Part shown: positions 1 to 17,400 of the stretch, piece after piece
Layout of the letters: each line of letters starts with the position of its first letter
How positions within the stretch are numbered: the first letter of the stretch is position 1
From: Syngnathus acus
Taxonomy: Eukaryota > Chordata > Actinopteri > Syngnathiformes > Syngnathidae
DNA length: 64,000 bases
Reading direction: 5' to 3'
Assembly: GCF_901709675.1 (NCBI RefSeq)
Contig: NC_051088.1
Coordinates: 10,380,193 to 10,444,192 of the forward strand
Made by a program: the position numbers and the translations under genes
The notes under the pieces: generated by a model
Seen by the model: only the letters and a program-made list of their open reading frames with translations
Told to the model about the DNA's origin: nothing
The model's database searches: none

Positions 1-76
1 ATGTGGCACTTTAGAGTGTTATTTGTTTTTGTTTTTTTGTTTTTCTTTTTTTGTTTTGGATGTTCGAAATAAAGAT

Positions 77-107
<31 letters not shown>

Positions 108-147
108 GTTTGAACTTTACGGTAATGTTATTGACACATATGCATAC
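1..147. repeat. LINE-like 3' tail with (ATCA)n in an apeh intron
   Basis: This is intronic sequence at the window edge. A T-rich stretch is followed by gaaataaag and then about seven ATCA units (77-106). A simple-repeat tail after an AATAAA-like motif is typical of the 3' ends of several fish LINE families. The body of any such element would lie to the left, outside the window, so the assignment is tentative. Confidence 0.4.
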
Positions 148-4799
<4,652 letters not shown>

Positions 4800-6576
4800 G
4801 TGTGGAACTACAAACTTCACAATAAACAACAAATAAACACTGGTTCCCGTTAACACACGTCGAGCACATTTATGCACTAGCGTATCTTCGTACACACCAT
4901 CAGCAGCTCAATATATACGAGCGGATCGTACCACTTTTCTCCATTCTGAGGGGTGTGGAGCGAAGGGATGCACGGCACAACGAAGGAGTAGAAAATGAAT
5001 GTGTACTGATTCGTTATATTTTATTAACAGATATACTGTTGGAATATTCAAAATGCTTTTGCTACACTAGAGCTATATAAGGAGAAGGGTATTAAACCGG
5101 ATGAGTAATGGAGTCATTTGATAGAATGGTTTGCGAAGACAATTGATTTGTCATATTTTTGGACATTTCTTATGGTGTTCTCCAGGGGTCAGTGTTGGGC
5201 CCCAAATTATGAGATGAAAGATTTTTGTACATGTAATTTCTGCCAAGAGTGGAATGTTTTGAGAATGAAAATTAAACAGTCAACGCTCAAGACACTCCTT
5301 TAATGATTCAAGTAACACCCACCTGCAATAAAATAGACAAAACTGCAACATAATAATAATCTGTCATCTTCCCTAAACTGTAAAAAGTATTCCTGTTATA
5401 CTTTAGTACAATTTGAAGAACAAATAGCAACAACCGGATAATTAAGGGTTTTTCCCCTTTTCAAAAAATTCCTCCGAAAAGCCAATGAGGCATATAGTTT
5501 GTCAGTGATGATTCAAACTCATAAAGCACACTAACATGATCAACACTGGAGTCGCAATGTTTGGAGAGTGTGGATTTGGCAAAGTTATCCTATTAGATAC
5601 AGAATGTATAAACAGCTACCACAGGTTACCATTGTCATTAGCACCTTAGACCGCAACATAGAATAGGTTCAAGATAAAATGCCTCAGAATTTTCCTTCCA
5701 TTAAATATACAGTGGATCTGGTACATATTCACACAACTTCAAACCACATTTTGTTACATTACATTTTCTTCCAAAATGCAAGGCCCCAATTGTCCTGGAC
5801 TTGACCAGATAGCACCTAGATATTAACCTGACTAATTTCTGGAGAGATCACAAAATGGCTGTTGCCAAATTGCAGCAAGTAAGTACTGTGCAAAAGATGT
5901 GAGGACTTACATTGTCCTACATATGTGTGTGTTTTTTTTTTTCAATTGTAGAGCGCTACCTATTAAGGACCTCAAAGCGCTTCACACCAACTTCCTTATT
6001 TAGCTCCTGATGAGTCAGCACCAGGAGCAACTGGGGGTTCAGTATCTTGTTCAAGGATACTTCGGCATGGTCACAACGGCCGGAGATCAAACCCCCTACA
6101 TCTGGTTTAGGAGACTACCACTGAGTTATCGGGGTGTTGCATGTGTAGAAATAACTTAGAAAAGTAAATTCTTCCATTTTAGAATAAGGTTGTAATATGA
6201 AAAAATATTGAAAGAGTTCATTACTGTGAATATTTTCAGAATGAACTGTAAATGCTTCTATTCATTTATTGACATGAATAAAGCATCATATTACCACTAT
6301 TTTTCTTCTGAGTCATAAAGCATTTTGCATCCAGTTAAACCTTTGTTACATGACACTAACAGTTAACACATTAAATTATCATCTTTAAAAATTATTCCTC
6401 TGCATCATAAGCAAAATATGTTTTTCCCATAATAGTAGCCCGAGCTTGAGTGTGAGCCATCTAGAATCTGAAGGATGTATCCACAGGTAAAATGTTTTGA
6501 GTCCAAATTAATTCATTATGCCTCTTCGTGGCTGGCTTGAAGGCAGTCGATTGGTGTCAAGTCTTTTTTTTTATCT
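4800..6576. other. Intergenic region between apeh 5' end and ifrd2 3' end
   Basis: This holds the apeh upstream region (about 4800-5000, no clear TATA box), AT-rich unique sequence, a repeat at 5940-6140, and the ifrd2 3' untranslated region on the minus strand. A minus-strand AATAAA (plus-strand tttatt at 6265-6270) about 310 bases after the ifrd2 stop is a candidate poly(A) signal. I see no further gene. Confidence 0.6.
5940..6140. repeat. Fish interspersed repeat ('caaagcgcttcacacc ... caaggatacttcg')
   Basis: The phrases ctcaaagcgcttcacacc, ggagcaactgggggttcag and cttgttcaaggatacttcg recur through many fish genomes as a dispersed repeat. It lies between apeh and ifrd2. I cannot see clear termini, and the class is not certain. 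Confidence 0.6.
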
Positions 6577-9500
6577 TCACATGATGTCGGCTCGTTTGTC
6601 CCGCACTTTGTTCCTCTGCTTCGTCCTGGCCTTGAAGGCAGCCGAGTTAAAAAGATGCTGGTGAAGGAAATGATGAATTAGGCTTCAGTAGAGTACATGC
6701 AATAAGTAACAATATTACATAATCAATACAAAGATGAAAATATAATGTTAGTTCTTTCTTCCTTTATTGATTTAAATGACTGCCCTGACCACCATCTACA
6801 ATTATTTTGCCTAACTACTTAAAGAATATTTCTATTGAACAAATAACGTTTCAGTAAAAAAAAAATAAAGTCATGCAATAACCTCAGATTGGCACGAATT
6901 ATCTCATTTTCACTCATTTCCTCCACAAAAGGGGCAGTCTCAACATGGTGTTGGTGGTATTGAGGTGAAGATGAGTGGCTAGACATTCAAATCTTCGGAT
7001 GCTCAGAATTCATACAGAACATGACCCCTGAGGCCAGAAGTAAGGCATTTACCTTCTCCAATCGTGAAATCTTGTTGGCCTTGACGGTTGCGTCAAGGAT
7101 GATGGGAGGGCCAAGACCAATGATGTCTCTCAGAAGTGGGTTGAACTGCAGCCAGACAAAAGGAAACCCCCAAATCGTTTATGAGAGTGTTGTTCCCAAC
7201 TTCAAACATTTACTTTCACAGTCACTGGAGATAATAGATGTAAAGTGTTTCCTCACAAAATTGTGATTGGGTTTTAAAAAAAAAAAAAAATCAGTTTTCT
7301 TTTAAGCGCTTGCTGACCTGCAGATGGTGCCTAACACCAGACCCGAGGATCTCTTTGAAAGCATCATAGATTCTTCTCCTCATCCAGCTGTCGACGTACA
7401 TGCTCTCTACTCCAAAACTGATCTTCTCATCTGTGAAGTCCTCATTCTGAAGGAGACATAACAGGATCTCTTAAGCGCCACAAACCAGAATAACATTAAA
7501 TAGCTGACGTTTTCAACAAGATAAAAAAGGCTAAATAATTTAAACAAGAAGACTCAAAAAATGGGCAGAACACCAAACAAAAGCATGGACCAACAAAAAA
7601 AATTTGTGGCGTGAGCGCACGATAGCCAAGTCATGTTAATCACGAGCAAAAATGCCATCCCACACAGAGTAAAATTGTTAAAGTTGGCAGCTGAAGCCCA
7701 CCTCGATGTAGTGTAGAACCTCTCTGAAGATAGAGCGCTGTTTCCTCCTGTCGTTCTTGGCGCGATGCTTGTGGCTATCAGTTGCTAAACTCTTCAGACT
7801 TTCACACAGACTTTCACCATCCTCCACCTCAAAGTCCTGCATACAAAAAAGAAAAACTGGCTCATACAACCTTTCCAACACACTAAATTCCATATTTTGA
7901 AATGTTCGCATTATTGTAGTTTATATCAAGAGATTGTTTTAAGATTCAAACTTTATCAAAACACCATAAGACCACCAAATAAAAAATTGGATGCACAGCA
8001 TTCCCTCATTTTTTGTGGGCAATACATTACATTACAGTACAAGCTTCAATTCCTGCCAAGTCAAGATTTACTTTTTTTGTGGGGATGATACTTGTCACCT
8101 TTAAAAATGCAGTATGTACCTCATCTATCTCGCGTCCGAGCTCAACCAGCAGGGCAATGGTTTCCCCAACAGTGATCCTATAATTGACGTCACTACTTTG
8201 CAGACAAGCTTGCAGCTTGGGGAGGTGGCTGCAACAGATCATGAGTTTGTGATTTCAAAAATCTAATTATAAAAACATTCATTCAAAGATAAAGCCTCGA
8301 CTCACAGGTGCAGCAAGACTAAGAGTTTGGATGCTGGACACATGGTGACCAGCAAGGACCAGGCCTGCATGGCGGCACTATGGAGACCTGGGCCTCCAGG
8401 TTTGGGTGTGGGCAGCACTCCCTCTTTGTTGGGGTAGGAAGACATGAACACGTTCTCCAGGAGGGACAATGACTTGATCAAGTCCTGACAGGGTTCAAAA
8501 TGAAACAATGAAAAGGGTTGGTGTGTACTTAACAAAACATGCATTCCCATCAGTTCACCCAGTCATAAGACACAGAAGCATATTTTATTGTGTTGTCTTT
8601 TTGTATTATTGTGTTGTTATTTTTAGACTCATACAAGGGATGCTCAGTTTACTACAAAGCTTTTTTTCTATAACAGGAATAAAGCTGGAAAGTGCCATAT
8701 TCCAACACCATGCAGTTGTAAAGTCATGATTTCTGGAAATATTTGAGAGGAAAACATTACTAGGGCATAAATATAAAACTATTGAAAAATTACAGTTCAC
8801 AGCAGTAAATATTGTCGCTGGTGTGCTAACTGCCGATAGTTGCCATCGGTCACCTCAAAAGCAATGTATGAATTATAAGAATGGTAAACCGAGGGCTCCC
8901 TCTAATTGACTACCTGGAAATCCAGCCATTTTATACAACGGGCCAATAGGTCAAGTGGAGCTTCTTTTTTTTTTTTTTGCCCCAACCTTTTAAACAAAGC
9001 TGTTCTCACCTCTCCATCTTCAGCGGAAGAGACATAGCAACACATCCCCAAAGCTCTGGCACACTGATGGGGACACAAGCAAAGACAAACAGATAAGTTA
9101 AACTAGACACTATTCTTTCATGGCTTTGTTTCTCCAGACAGCTGGACAACACAAGAAGTAAATACAAGGTCACACGTGTCTTTTGTATTTCGCATGAATT
9201 TGAAAGTTGATAATGAATCAGATAGCATTGTCATTTTAAACAATTTAAGTATATTTCATAAGGTCTTATATGCATGACATTAACTTTGGAGGCTGTTGTT
9301 TACAATTAATAATGTCAAAACATACAAACAGTTGAAGAGTTTATATTTTTTGTATGAAAAACACACTGGGGCGTCTATTTGGTTTGCCTTGTTTGTTTAC
9401 ATTTCTTTTAGTAATTGGATTAAATTCAATTTCATTCCAGATTCAGGGTCTACTTCAGACAAAAACAGACACGCACAAAAAAATAAACAGTTATATATTA

Positions 9501-12500
9501 AGAAAACAGGCATCCTAGTGTTTCCACTTGTTTGACTGGTCGCGGATTGCACTGAATCCGATATTTGACGGTGACACAATAATTCGTAATATCGTGATAG
9601 TACCAATAATTGTGATATTTTGATCAAGATAATTGTCAACTGAAATGTTCATCTGGTTTCGACTCTAAAGTGAACCAAGTGAGCGGCTTCCCGTGTTTAC
9701 TGACACTCTGGCGTGCTGCCATAGCGGCCGTGTTGTCAATCAAGATGCTGGTGAGAACGGGGCGCAGCATGTTGAAGCCCTCCATTGCCTCATCTCCTCC
9801 CCCCAACTGGATGCAGAGCAGTGCAAAGACGGTCGCCGCGGCAGCTTGCTCCTCTGCGCTGCCTGGCCACGTGGAGGGAACATGGCAGAAAACATTATTA
9901 ATGTCAAACTGCGTATTTGTAAGAGCTCTAAGTGGTAAAATGAGAAAGAGCAAGACTGACCTTTTTTAAGGCTCCTCTCCAAGCAGTCGCTGACTGTGAA
10001 GCGTCTCTCTGTGAGGAACTCGTATAACAGTTTGGATGAGAAGGCCAGCCGCAACGACTCGAGGGCTGCGAGTCGAGTCTTTGTACTGAATGAGAGCAGA
10101 CAGGAAAGAGTTTTTGAGGGACATGCCGCCATTGTGGATTTTCATGACGTGAAAAAGGAGCCTCACCTCTTGTCCGTGAGGTTGTCAATGCACTGTTTGA
10201 GTTTATCTTCCGTTTCTTCTTGGGCAGTTAGCTCGTCAACCTGCTCTCCTCCTTTAATGAAAAGGGAATTATTTCTTTTACCCAAGACAAAGGTACTAAA
10301 AAACTTCCCACTAATTGTGAATCAAGCCAACCTGTGACCTCTTCCAGCACGGAGGTGCTTTCACTGGCACTGCTGTAGTGGCTGAGAACATCCGACGTCA
10401 GCTCGTCGTCACTGGCTCCCGAATCCGCCTTCGCTCCATTTTTGAGACCTAACGGGCAACACAAGAATAGGAATATTAAGATCGGTTCTCAAAACGTTTG
10501 GTTGGAACTTCACTGGGAGACAAAGCATTAATATTTAGTATTTTGCAGCATATTTATTTGCGTTTGGATGTATTGTCACATATTTGTTCATAAGCTTGTA
10601 TTTAAATCAGTCATGGAAATGGCACCTAAATTTGTAGCTACACAATCATTGTAATATTTAATAGGGTGAATGTTAGTAAATAAAGAAAGCAGACTGACAA
10701 TATCAAACACAGAGGCAAGTCAACTTTGCTCAGCTGTTTTTCCCCACTATGTAACTCAGTGCGGCTTACGTGTTACGCATGTGTGCGTGTGTGCATGCAT
10801 GCACAAAGCAAGCTAGCCCTCAAATTACTGCTGGATCAGGACTTTCTACTGTTAGCCTATTGGTGTGGCATTCCATGTGCACAATCCTCAATGCTATGTT
10901 GTGTGAGTGTTCATGTTGCAGGTCATCAAGGTCAGGGGAGGTAATTCAGAGGTCATTGGATTGTGTGGAGTCAAGTGCAGTGTAAACTTTTTGAGGGGGT
11001 GAAGTTGTGCTGTGTCGGCATTGCCACTGCGACACTGGGTGGGGCGATTAATACATTTTATAGCTATAATCTTTCTTCGTGGCTTCTGTAGTTCAAAGTG
11101 TGCCCTTGCTAGCATGCACTGCTTGCACGAACATAGAAACTTGTTTTAGTTGGCGACTGTCTTCCCAAAATGTGACAAGCAAATTGACTTCCTGCTAAGA
11201 AAGTGGTGCTCAAGAGACAAAAGTCCTGATGACGCAGTGGGGACAAGGGTCACAGGAGTTACCTTTCAGTGAGGCTTTAGCCGTCAACTGTAGCTGTAGA
11301 ACATCCTGACGAAGAGATCCTGGAGATGATGTATGGGTGTAGGAATGAATGTAGTAAATATAGGATGTGTTGGTGAGAGAATATAGAAATGGAATGCGGA
11401 AGAAAAGGGTGTAAAAGAATGACCGGGAAGGAAACATAAAATGTGAGATTTCTTTTTTTAAATGTACTTTATGAGGTCTTCAGTCATTACTACAGCCAGG
11501 TCTGTCTGACATCCATTGATTTTGAAAACATCAATATAAAAAAAAAAGAAGCAGATAAGTCCAATGGGCACATTTGATTCTTGAAATTGTCAAAAGCTGC
11601 AGGCACGAGTGTCAATACTAGAAGCTGTCTTACAGTATGGGTGAAAACTCAACATGTGCATGCCAGAGCCACACCAGTGCACAAAAAAATGAGATCACAC
11701 GTGACAGCACAGGCACTCAGAACACACGTGACTAAGTTAGACTAACACGTGGGACCTTTGCACGCAGCTGTCACTCAAAAGATTGAAATAAAACCAGGTT
11801 TTTCATAGGCGTGCACAAGTATAAATAGAAGATTATTTCCAGCAGTGGGAGGTAATGAAGTACAAATAGTGTATGGCAGTTATGGCATTGTGATTTACTT
11901 ACTGTACTTGTATTTCCTACATTTGAAAATATATTTCTGAAATTTCAATTTCTGAATTTGTTGAAGTGGGTTACATTTTTCACCCTTGTCAGATGATGTG
12001 ATGGGGGGGTACATAGGCAAACTGTCAAATGCATTGAGATGGTGGGATATAATAGGGAGGAAAAAGCGTCAACAGTAAGATAAGCAAGATGCTCCCCACG
12101 TGAAGAGAATTGTTTAGCCCCAAATTTGCCAAGTTTCGTGGCATATCTGTTGTCTTATATACCAGTCTGACAATCATCATTTTAAGAATTTTAAAAAATC
12201 ATAAAGTTATCAAAACAGATATTGTAAGAATCAATTTCTATCCTAGCACTTGCGTGTTTTCCATTTCTCTAGTAACTTTTGTTTGTGTTTTTATGCAAAT
12301 ATCTCTACTTTTTTGCCACCTCTGATTCTTAAAAAAAAAATGAAGTTGACGTACAAACATTGTTTCGCACACAATTGTTGTCTAACTGGAACACTGATGA
12401 CAAGGTCAGTGCAAAAACATTTTAAAGACTAATTGGAAGGAGTAATTTTGCTAAAATTAGCATAACATCAAACCCTGTGGCAATGACAACTTCCACCATA

Positions 12501-12636
12501 AAGTCATCTTATTAACACTGTCATGCAGTCACAACTCAGTTATTAGCTACCTGTGGGAAAGATGGATTATACTACTGTTGTGAGCACACTTACCGGCTTT
12601 TGTAGAGCCCCGTTTCCCTTTTTTACTTCGCGGCAT
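6577..12636 (-). CDS. ifrd2: Interferon-related developmental regulator 2
   Basis: HEAT/armadillo-like repeat protein; IFRD2 has been described as a ribosome-bound translational repressor. Twelve exons join in phase to 435 residues (human IFRD2 is about 440): 12594-12636 (ATG), 10332-10448, 10167-10251, 9961-10085, 9705-9862, 9010-9063, 8306-8484, 8120-8228, 7702-7836, 7318-7446, 7053-7145, 6577-6657 (stop). Visible landmarks are the basic start MPRSKKGKRG, an acidic Ser-rich segment (DVLSHYSSASES), TKTRLAALESLRLAF, the conserved SLATDSHKHRAKNDRRKQRS, and the basic C-terminus FKARTKQRNKVRDKRAD. The paralogue IFRD1 is similar; IFRD2 is preferred because of the C-terminal ending, the length and the 3p21-type neighbours. 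Exon 3 has several tandem AG acceptors, and intron 1 (2.1 kb) contains a candidate in-frame cassette exon. Confidence 0.88.
9540..9660. repeat. Short dispersed repeat in an ifrd2 intron
   Basis: The stretch contains alternating phrases such as cacaataattcgtaatatcgtgatagtacc-type text and gtgatattttgatc, which resemble the 'atatcgtgatat' repeats scattered through fish genomes. It lies between two ifrd2 exons. Ends are not defined. Confidence 0.3.
10449..12593. other. ifrd2 intron 1
   Basis: This is a 2.1-kb AT-rich intron. Apart from the candidate cassette exon at 11263-11319 I see no coding sequence, transposon ends or long repeats. Short poly-A and poly-T runs are frequent. Confidence 0.6.
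11263..11319 (-). CDS. ifrd2: Candidate 57-nt cassette exon of ifrd2
   Basis: Within ifrd2 intron 1, a 57-nt stretch is bounded by an acceptor (catctccag) and a donor (AAAG|gtaact). It enters in phase 1 and leaves in phase 1, exactly like the flanking exons, has no stop, and would insert 19 residues beginning GSLRQDVLQLQL after residue 14. Both including and skipping it keep the frame. I know no IFRD2 homology for this peptide, so it could be chance or an isoform-specific exon. Confidence 0.4.
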
Positions 12637-14478
12637 GGCGAGCAGCAGATTCAGCCGGGCGAGGCTAACTAACGTCTGCTTTCAAACTGTCCAATTTAAA
12701 ATCTTCTCTCAGCTTTACAATCGGCGTGGAGACATCTGGGGTTGTTTCCACGATGACAATTCAAAATAAAAACGATGAAATCTCCTCTGACACTATTCTT
12801 GTGAAGAGTTGGCTAAAGCTGACTGGCCAAAAACCGCCCAACTCGCTGACTTATAATCTTGCCCACAGGTGACAAACCCACTCGCCTTCACGATTGTTAT
12901 CGGTGTATTATCTATGCTTGTCGCCAGGTATTCTATACGTAACACCGGGTTGGCGCAGTGAGCATTTGTCAAAGAGTTTGGGAAGGAGTTTGAAGCACGC
13001 TGCAGTTGCGAAGTCCACCATCTTCCTTTCCTCTCACAGCAGAGAGCACGCCGGCTAACGGGGTTGCCAGGTTAGCTTGGTCAAGGATGCCAGCTCCAAG
13101 TCACCGATCCCCCTTTCCGCTAATAGTTTGAGCAAAAAAAGATAGAGTCCCTTTTTCAGTAATCGTTAATAATCATAGAGGGATTTGCAAATTTATAAAA
13201 AAGTACTATGTAGTGATCTCGCCAGAAAAGTGAAAAATATTGTTTTTACATGACGAGGTCGTGGCGTTAGGTACGTCAGTGAAGTCCCAACGCTGTTTTG
13301 ACGTCAGACATTGGGTGGGGGCTTGAACCTAATGAGGCTTGAACAATGCGTGATTAAATTGTACATACACAATATTACTATTTTGTGGCTACAAATTAGT
13401 ATTTTGCCTGTATTATAGCCATAATTTAAAAAAAAGATCCAATTGGCATGTCGGAGACTCCATAAATTCTGGACTGACATTGAACTCTAATATGAAAAAC
13501 TGTAAACAAAGTTGTTTGAGTTTATGTATGAAACACAAGAATTTTAGTGATTAGAAAATAAATCATCTTTAATAAAAGGGAAGAGTTCACACATGAAATA
13601 CAGTTTAAAATGTTACAGATTAGGTTTTCAAGTAAATTGCTGACAAAAATATTCAATAATTTCATATCAGTAGTATTCTGCTTTAAACAAAACACAATAA
13701 AGGTTACTACTAACGTGTCAAGTGTAGCACCTTCAGAAACAAAAAACATGAGTAGACATTTGGTCTGGGAAAGAAAAAAAAAACTTTGCGATCACCGGAG
13801 CATGATGAGGCTATTTTTATTTGATAGACTTGATTTCATTGATAGAAGATATTAATGTAAGCTACATTGTTATTAAATTAAATAAAAAGTCATAGTAATC
13901 CGATAGAAGAAAAAAACATTTGTAAGGACACTTTTTGATAAAACAGTAGTAGTGTTTAGGTTGTTATAGTAGTGGTAATTTCATCCACTAGTTGTAAACT
14001 TGTCAGAAATAAGATGTTCTCTTTTTTATAAAAAAAAAAAAAGGATAGAAAACAAGCAGGTATTTTGAATGAAAAATCAGATACTACCGCCATCACCACA
14101 AAGGCTGCTGATTGGTCCATCAATTATTAAAGTTTTACAAACGGTATTTAGACTTAAATTTACATCAGAACTCATCACCTCATCACTGTAGTTGGTTTGT
14201 TACTCAGTAGGATTATACAAAAATGACCAAATAAATAAAGTCTAGCTTTATTTACACATCAATCTTCGTTGGTCAATACGAGATGTATTATGGTTGCTGG
14301 CCAATGAAAAGCATATTTTTTGTGATTAAAATACACATCTAACAAAATGACCTTTTGTTGTGTTGCGCAGGAAAGCTCACAAAATTTGGAGATACATGCT
14401 TTTCATTGGCCAGCTGATCTGGAAAACCGCAAAAGAAAAACGTTCACATGTAAGGGAAGCGCTTGTAGGAATGTTGCT
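12637..14478. other. ifrd2 upstream region and amt 3' untranslated region
   Basis: About 12640-13110 is the relatively GC-richer 5' region of ifrd2, which probably contains its start site. A palindromic CRE-type site TGACGTCA is at 13299-13306, some 660 bases upstream of the ifrd2 ATG, with a half site (tacgtcag) near 13272. One perfect 8-mer in a 64-kb window is expected by chance, so this is only suggestive. The rest is AT-rich. A minus-strand AATAAA (plus tttatt, 14247-14252), about 230 bases past the amt stop, is a candidate poly(A) signal for amt. Confidence 0.45.
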
Positions 14479-17400
14479 CTATCCTGAATAGTAATTTGTA
14501 GGGACGAAGGGCATCTTGCACACAGTGGCAGCCACTGCTTTTTTCCTGACCTCCACCTGGATTGCTGTCCCATTCTTGGCATAGGCGGTGTCCACGTAAC
14601 CCATAGCGACATTCTTTTTCAGACAAGGTGAGGGGCAGCCGCTGGTCACTTCACCTAGGAAGAGAACCAAAGGCTGCAATTACACTGCATGAAGAGCTTG
14701 CTTTGCTGATTTGTAAAAAAAAAAAAAAAAAAAATGCAGACTAACCAGTGCCAGAGGTCTCGTTATTGTTTGACAATTGACATTTGCAATTTGCAAAGTT
14801 TTCTACTTTTTTGATGAATTGGCAGTAATAAAAAAGAATAACTTATTACCAGTAAACGTTACTTCTTTCCAATTGCATGAAAATGAGTATCCTAAATAAA
14901 AATGAAACAAAACCTGTACAATACCATATGAGAGACCTCATTAATAGATACTTTTATTTGGAGAATTAAAAATTCAAAGATATCAAAGGTCAAAAAGCCT
15001 CCTGGATTGTATTGGGTTTGACTTCCGAGGCAGCAAATTTGTTCTCTGACCTATGACTTTTCCATCTGGACTGAGTATGGGTGTGTGTTGTCTGACGGGA
15101 GGCCCCGTAGAAATAAGGCCAACTCTCTTCCTGGCAGTCTTTGCCTTGATTTGAGGAACAATGATGTCCGCACCAGGGAAGTCCTTGGCCTGACGCCGTC
15201 TCTTTCCTGCACGTCACATGAAATTCATGCCGTGAATGCGGCGGGGGACACAATTCATTCAGCATTTGATTAAAGGCTCACCTATTGTCCAAACTAGTGT
15301 GGCTTCCACGGGCGTGGTGCTCTCGTCTATGTCGTTGCCATAGAGACAGAGGCCCGCCTCCAGTCGCAGGCTGTCTCTGGCACCCAGGCCGGCCAGCTTG
15401 ACCTCGCTGTGCGCCAGCAGCTTCTCGGTCAGCTCCACCACTCTAGACTGGGGAACAGAAATCTGGCAAGCACACAGCAAGACGTCTTTTAACTGTTGCC
15501 ATTTTGTGCAGTCTTGATGTCACGTTCATAATAAAAGAGGAGTCAAAACACAAAGCAGCAATGGGCGCAAGTACCTCCACCCCGTCCTCTCCGGTGTATC
15601 CACACCGGGTGACCCTGCAGCCAGGAATACCAAAGATAGTAGCCAGGGCAGAAGTCATGAAGGGCAGCTTGCTGAGGTCCTCCTTCAAGCCCTCCTGCAG
15701 CACCCGAGACATGGACGGACCTGAAGATATAAAACAGACAACCAGGAATCAGGAACGACATACAAGAGGAACACTATGCGGAGACACAAAAAATGTGTCC
15801 AATAAATATCTTACCTTGAAGTGCAATCAGCGCTTCATCAAGGAACTCCAGATCCACGTCTGAGCCTGACGCCTTGAACTCTGCAAGTCTGGACTGGAGG
15901 TAATACGCACGCAGCGAAAACACAAATTTTAGTTGAGTTAAAAATGCTTTTTTTGTGTATTTGGGGGGAAAAGTAACACCATTGAATGAAGAATTGAGTT
16001 TTTTAATCTTGTCACGGTCCACTCGTCACTCACCGTCATATGAGCAGAGTCTTTGTCTGCACAGCCGGCATTGGAGACCACATAGAGATAGCCCTGGTCC
16101 GTCTTTGTTACGATGAGGTCATCAATAATTCCCCCCTTATCATTAGTGAAGAGGGAAAGTGTACCCTAGAAATAAGAGAAGACAAGACTGACATGTGAGG
16201 AACCGGTTTCCTAATCAAGTCTCTTACTTGCCCATCGTTGTTCATGTAGACCTCACCTGGTTGTCTTTAAGTTCTGAAATATCTGCTACCACGAGAGACT
16301 CCATGAACTTGATCCTGTCTTTGCCATGGACTTTGGTCTAATAAAAACATTAAAAGTGATGGACGGTTAGTTGGAGGTACAAAAAAGAAAAACCATGTTG
16401 GCGCCTCACCTGCAGCATGTGGCTGACGTCAAAGATGGCGCTGTGCTCTCTGGTGTGCATGTGAGAGCTGATGTGACTGTCTTTGTACTGCACAGGCATA
16501 CTCCAGCCTGCAAAGTCCACCATCTTCCCTCCATGTGCCTTGTGGAAGTCAAACAGTGGCGTCTTCTTCAAGGCGGCCTGGAGTAGCGAAAACGGACAAG
16601 GCAGTGTTGGAAGTACCAGTCAACAAATCAAAGAAATAGCCAGGACCCAACCAATTCAGATTTTTTTCAAGCCGATGCCAAATTAAACTTCCACTTTGTT
16701 CCTTGGCACCAACGCACCAACGCAAGATGGCAGTGAAGCAATATATGTCATCATAAAACTCATCAATTCACTTCTACATGGCATCAAGATGGCAGACAAT
16801 GCTGCCAAAGCAATACTTTCATTGTTTTGGCTTGTGCACAAAAACCGCAAATAGGGGGGACTGCACTGGAGTACCTGGTGAAAACCCAGCCAAATGATAT
16901 GTACACGTTTGACCTTTGGAACGAGAATGAAACGTAGCGCTTATCTGTGTACAAGCATGAAGCGGTGCTTTGTGGAATGGCAGTTTGCTCTTTATTCAAT
17001 ATATTTTTTCCTTTTTTTTTTTTTAATACAAAAGTCCAAGGTCAGCAGGTCTTTAAGGAAAGCGGTTGTCCAGGCCGTAACACTACAACACTCGGGACTT
17101 AGATAAAGTGAGATAAACACCACAAATAAGAATTAATGATTAGCACCAATATGCTGTTCAAGCTGCAGGATGAATGAATGAATGACAACGACACAGCACA
17201 TTTATAAAGCCTCATGTGAACATTAAACAATGGAGACGGCGTTTAAGTGCTCAGTTGCTTGTTTTTAGTTGGATTAAATTCACATGAAAGGACAAAACGG
17301 GCACAGATGTTCATTATATCTGCATGAACAGCTTTCAGCCAGTCACGAATGATGACTTATTAGCCATTGGCAGAGACAATCATTCATTAACACGCGCATT

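Noticed and set aside
13299-13306. Perfect CRE (TGACGTCA) as an ifrd2 control element
   Set aside because: One such 8-mer is expected by chance in a window of this size and it is 660 bases from the ATG; kept only as a remark.
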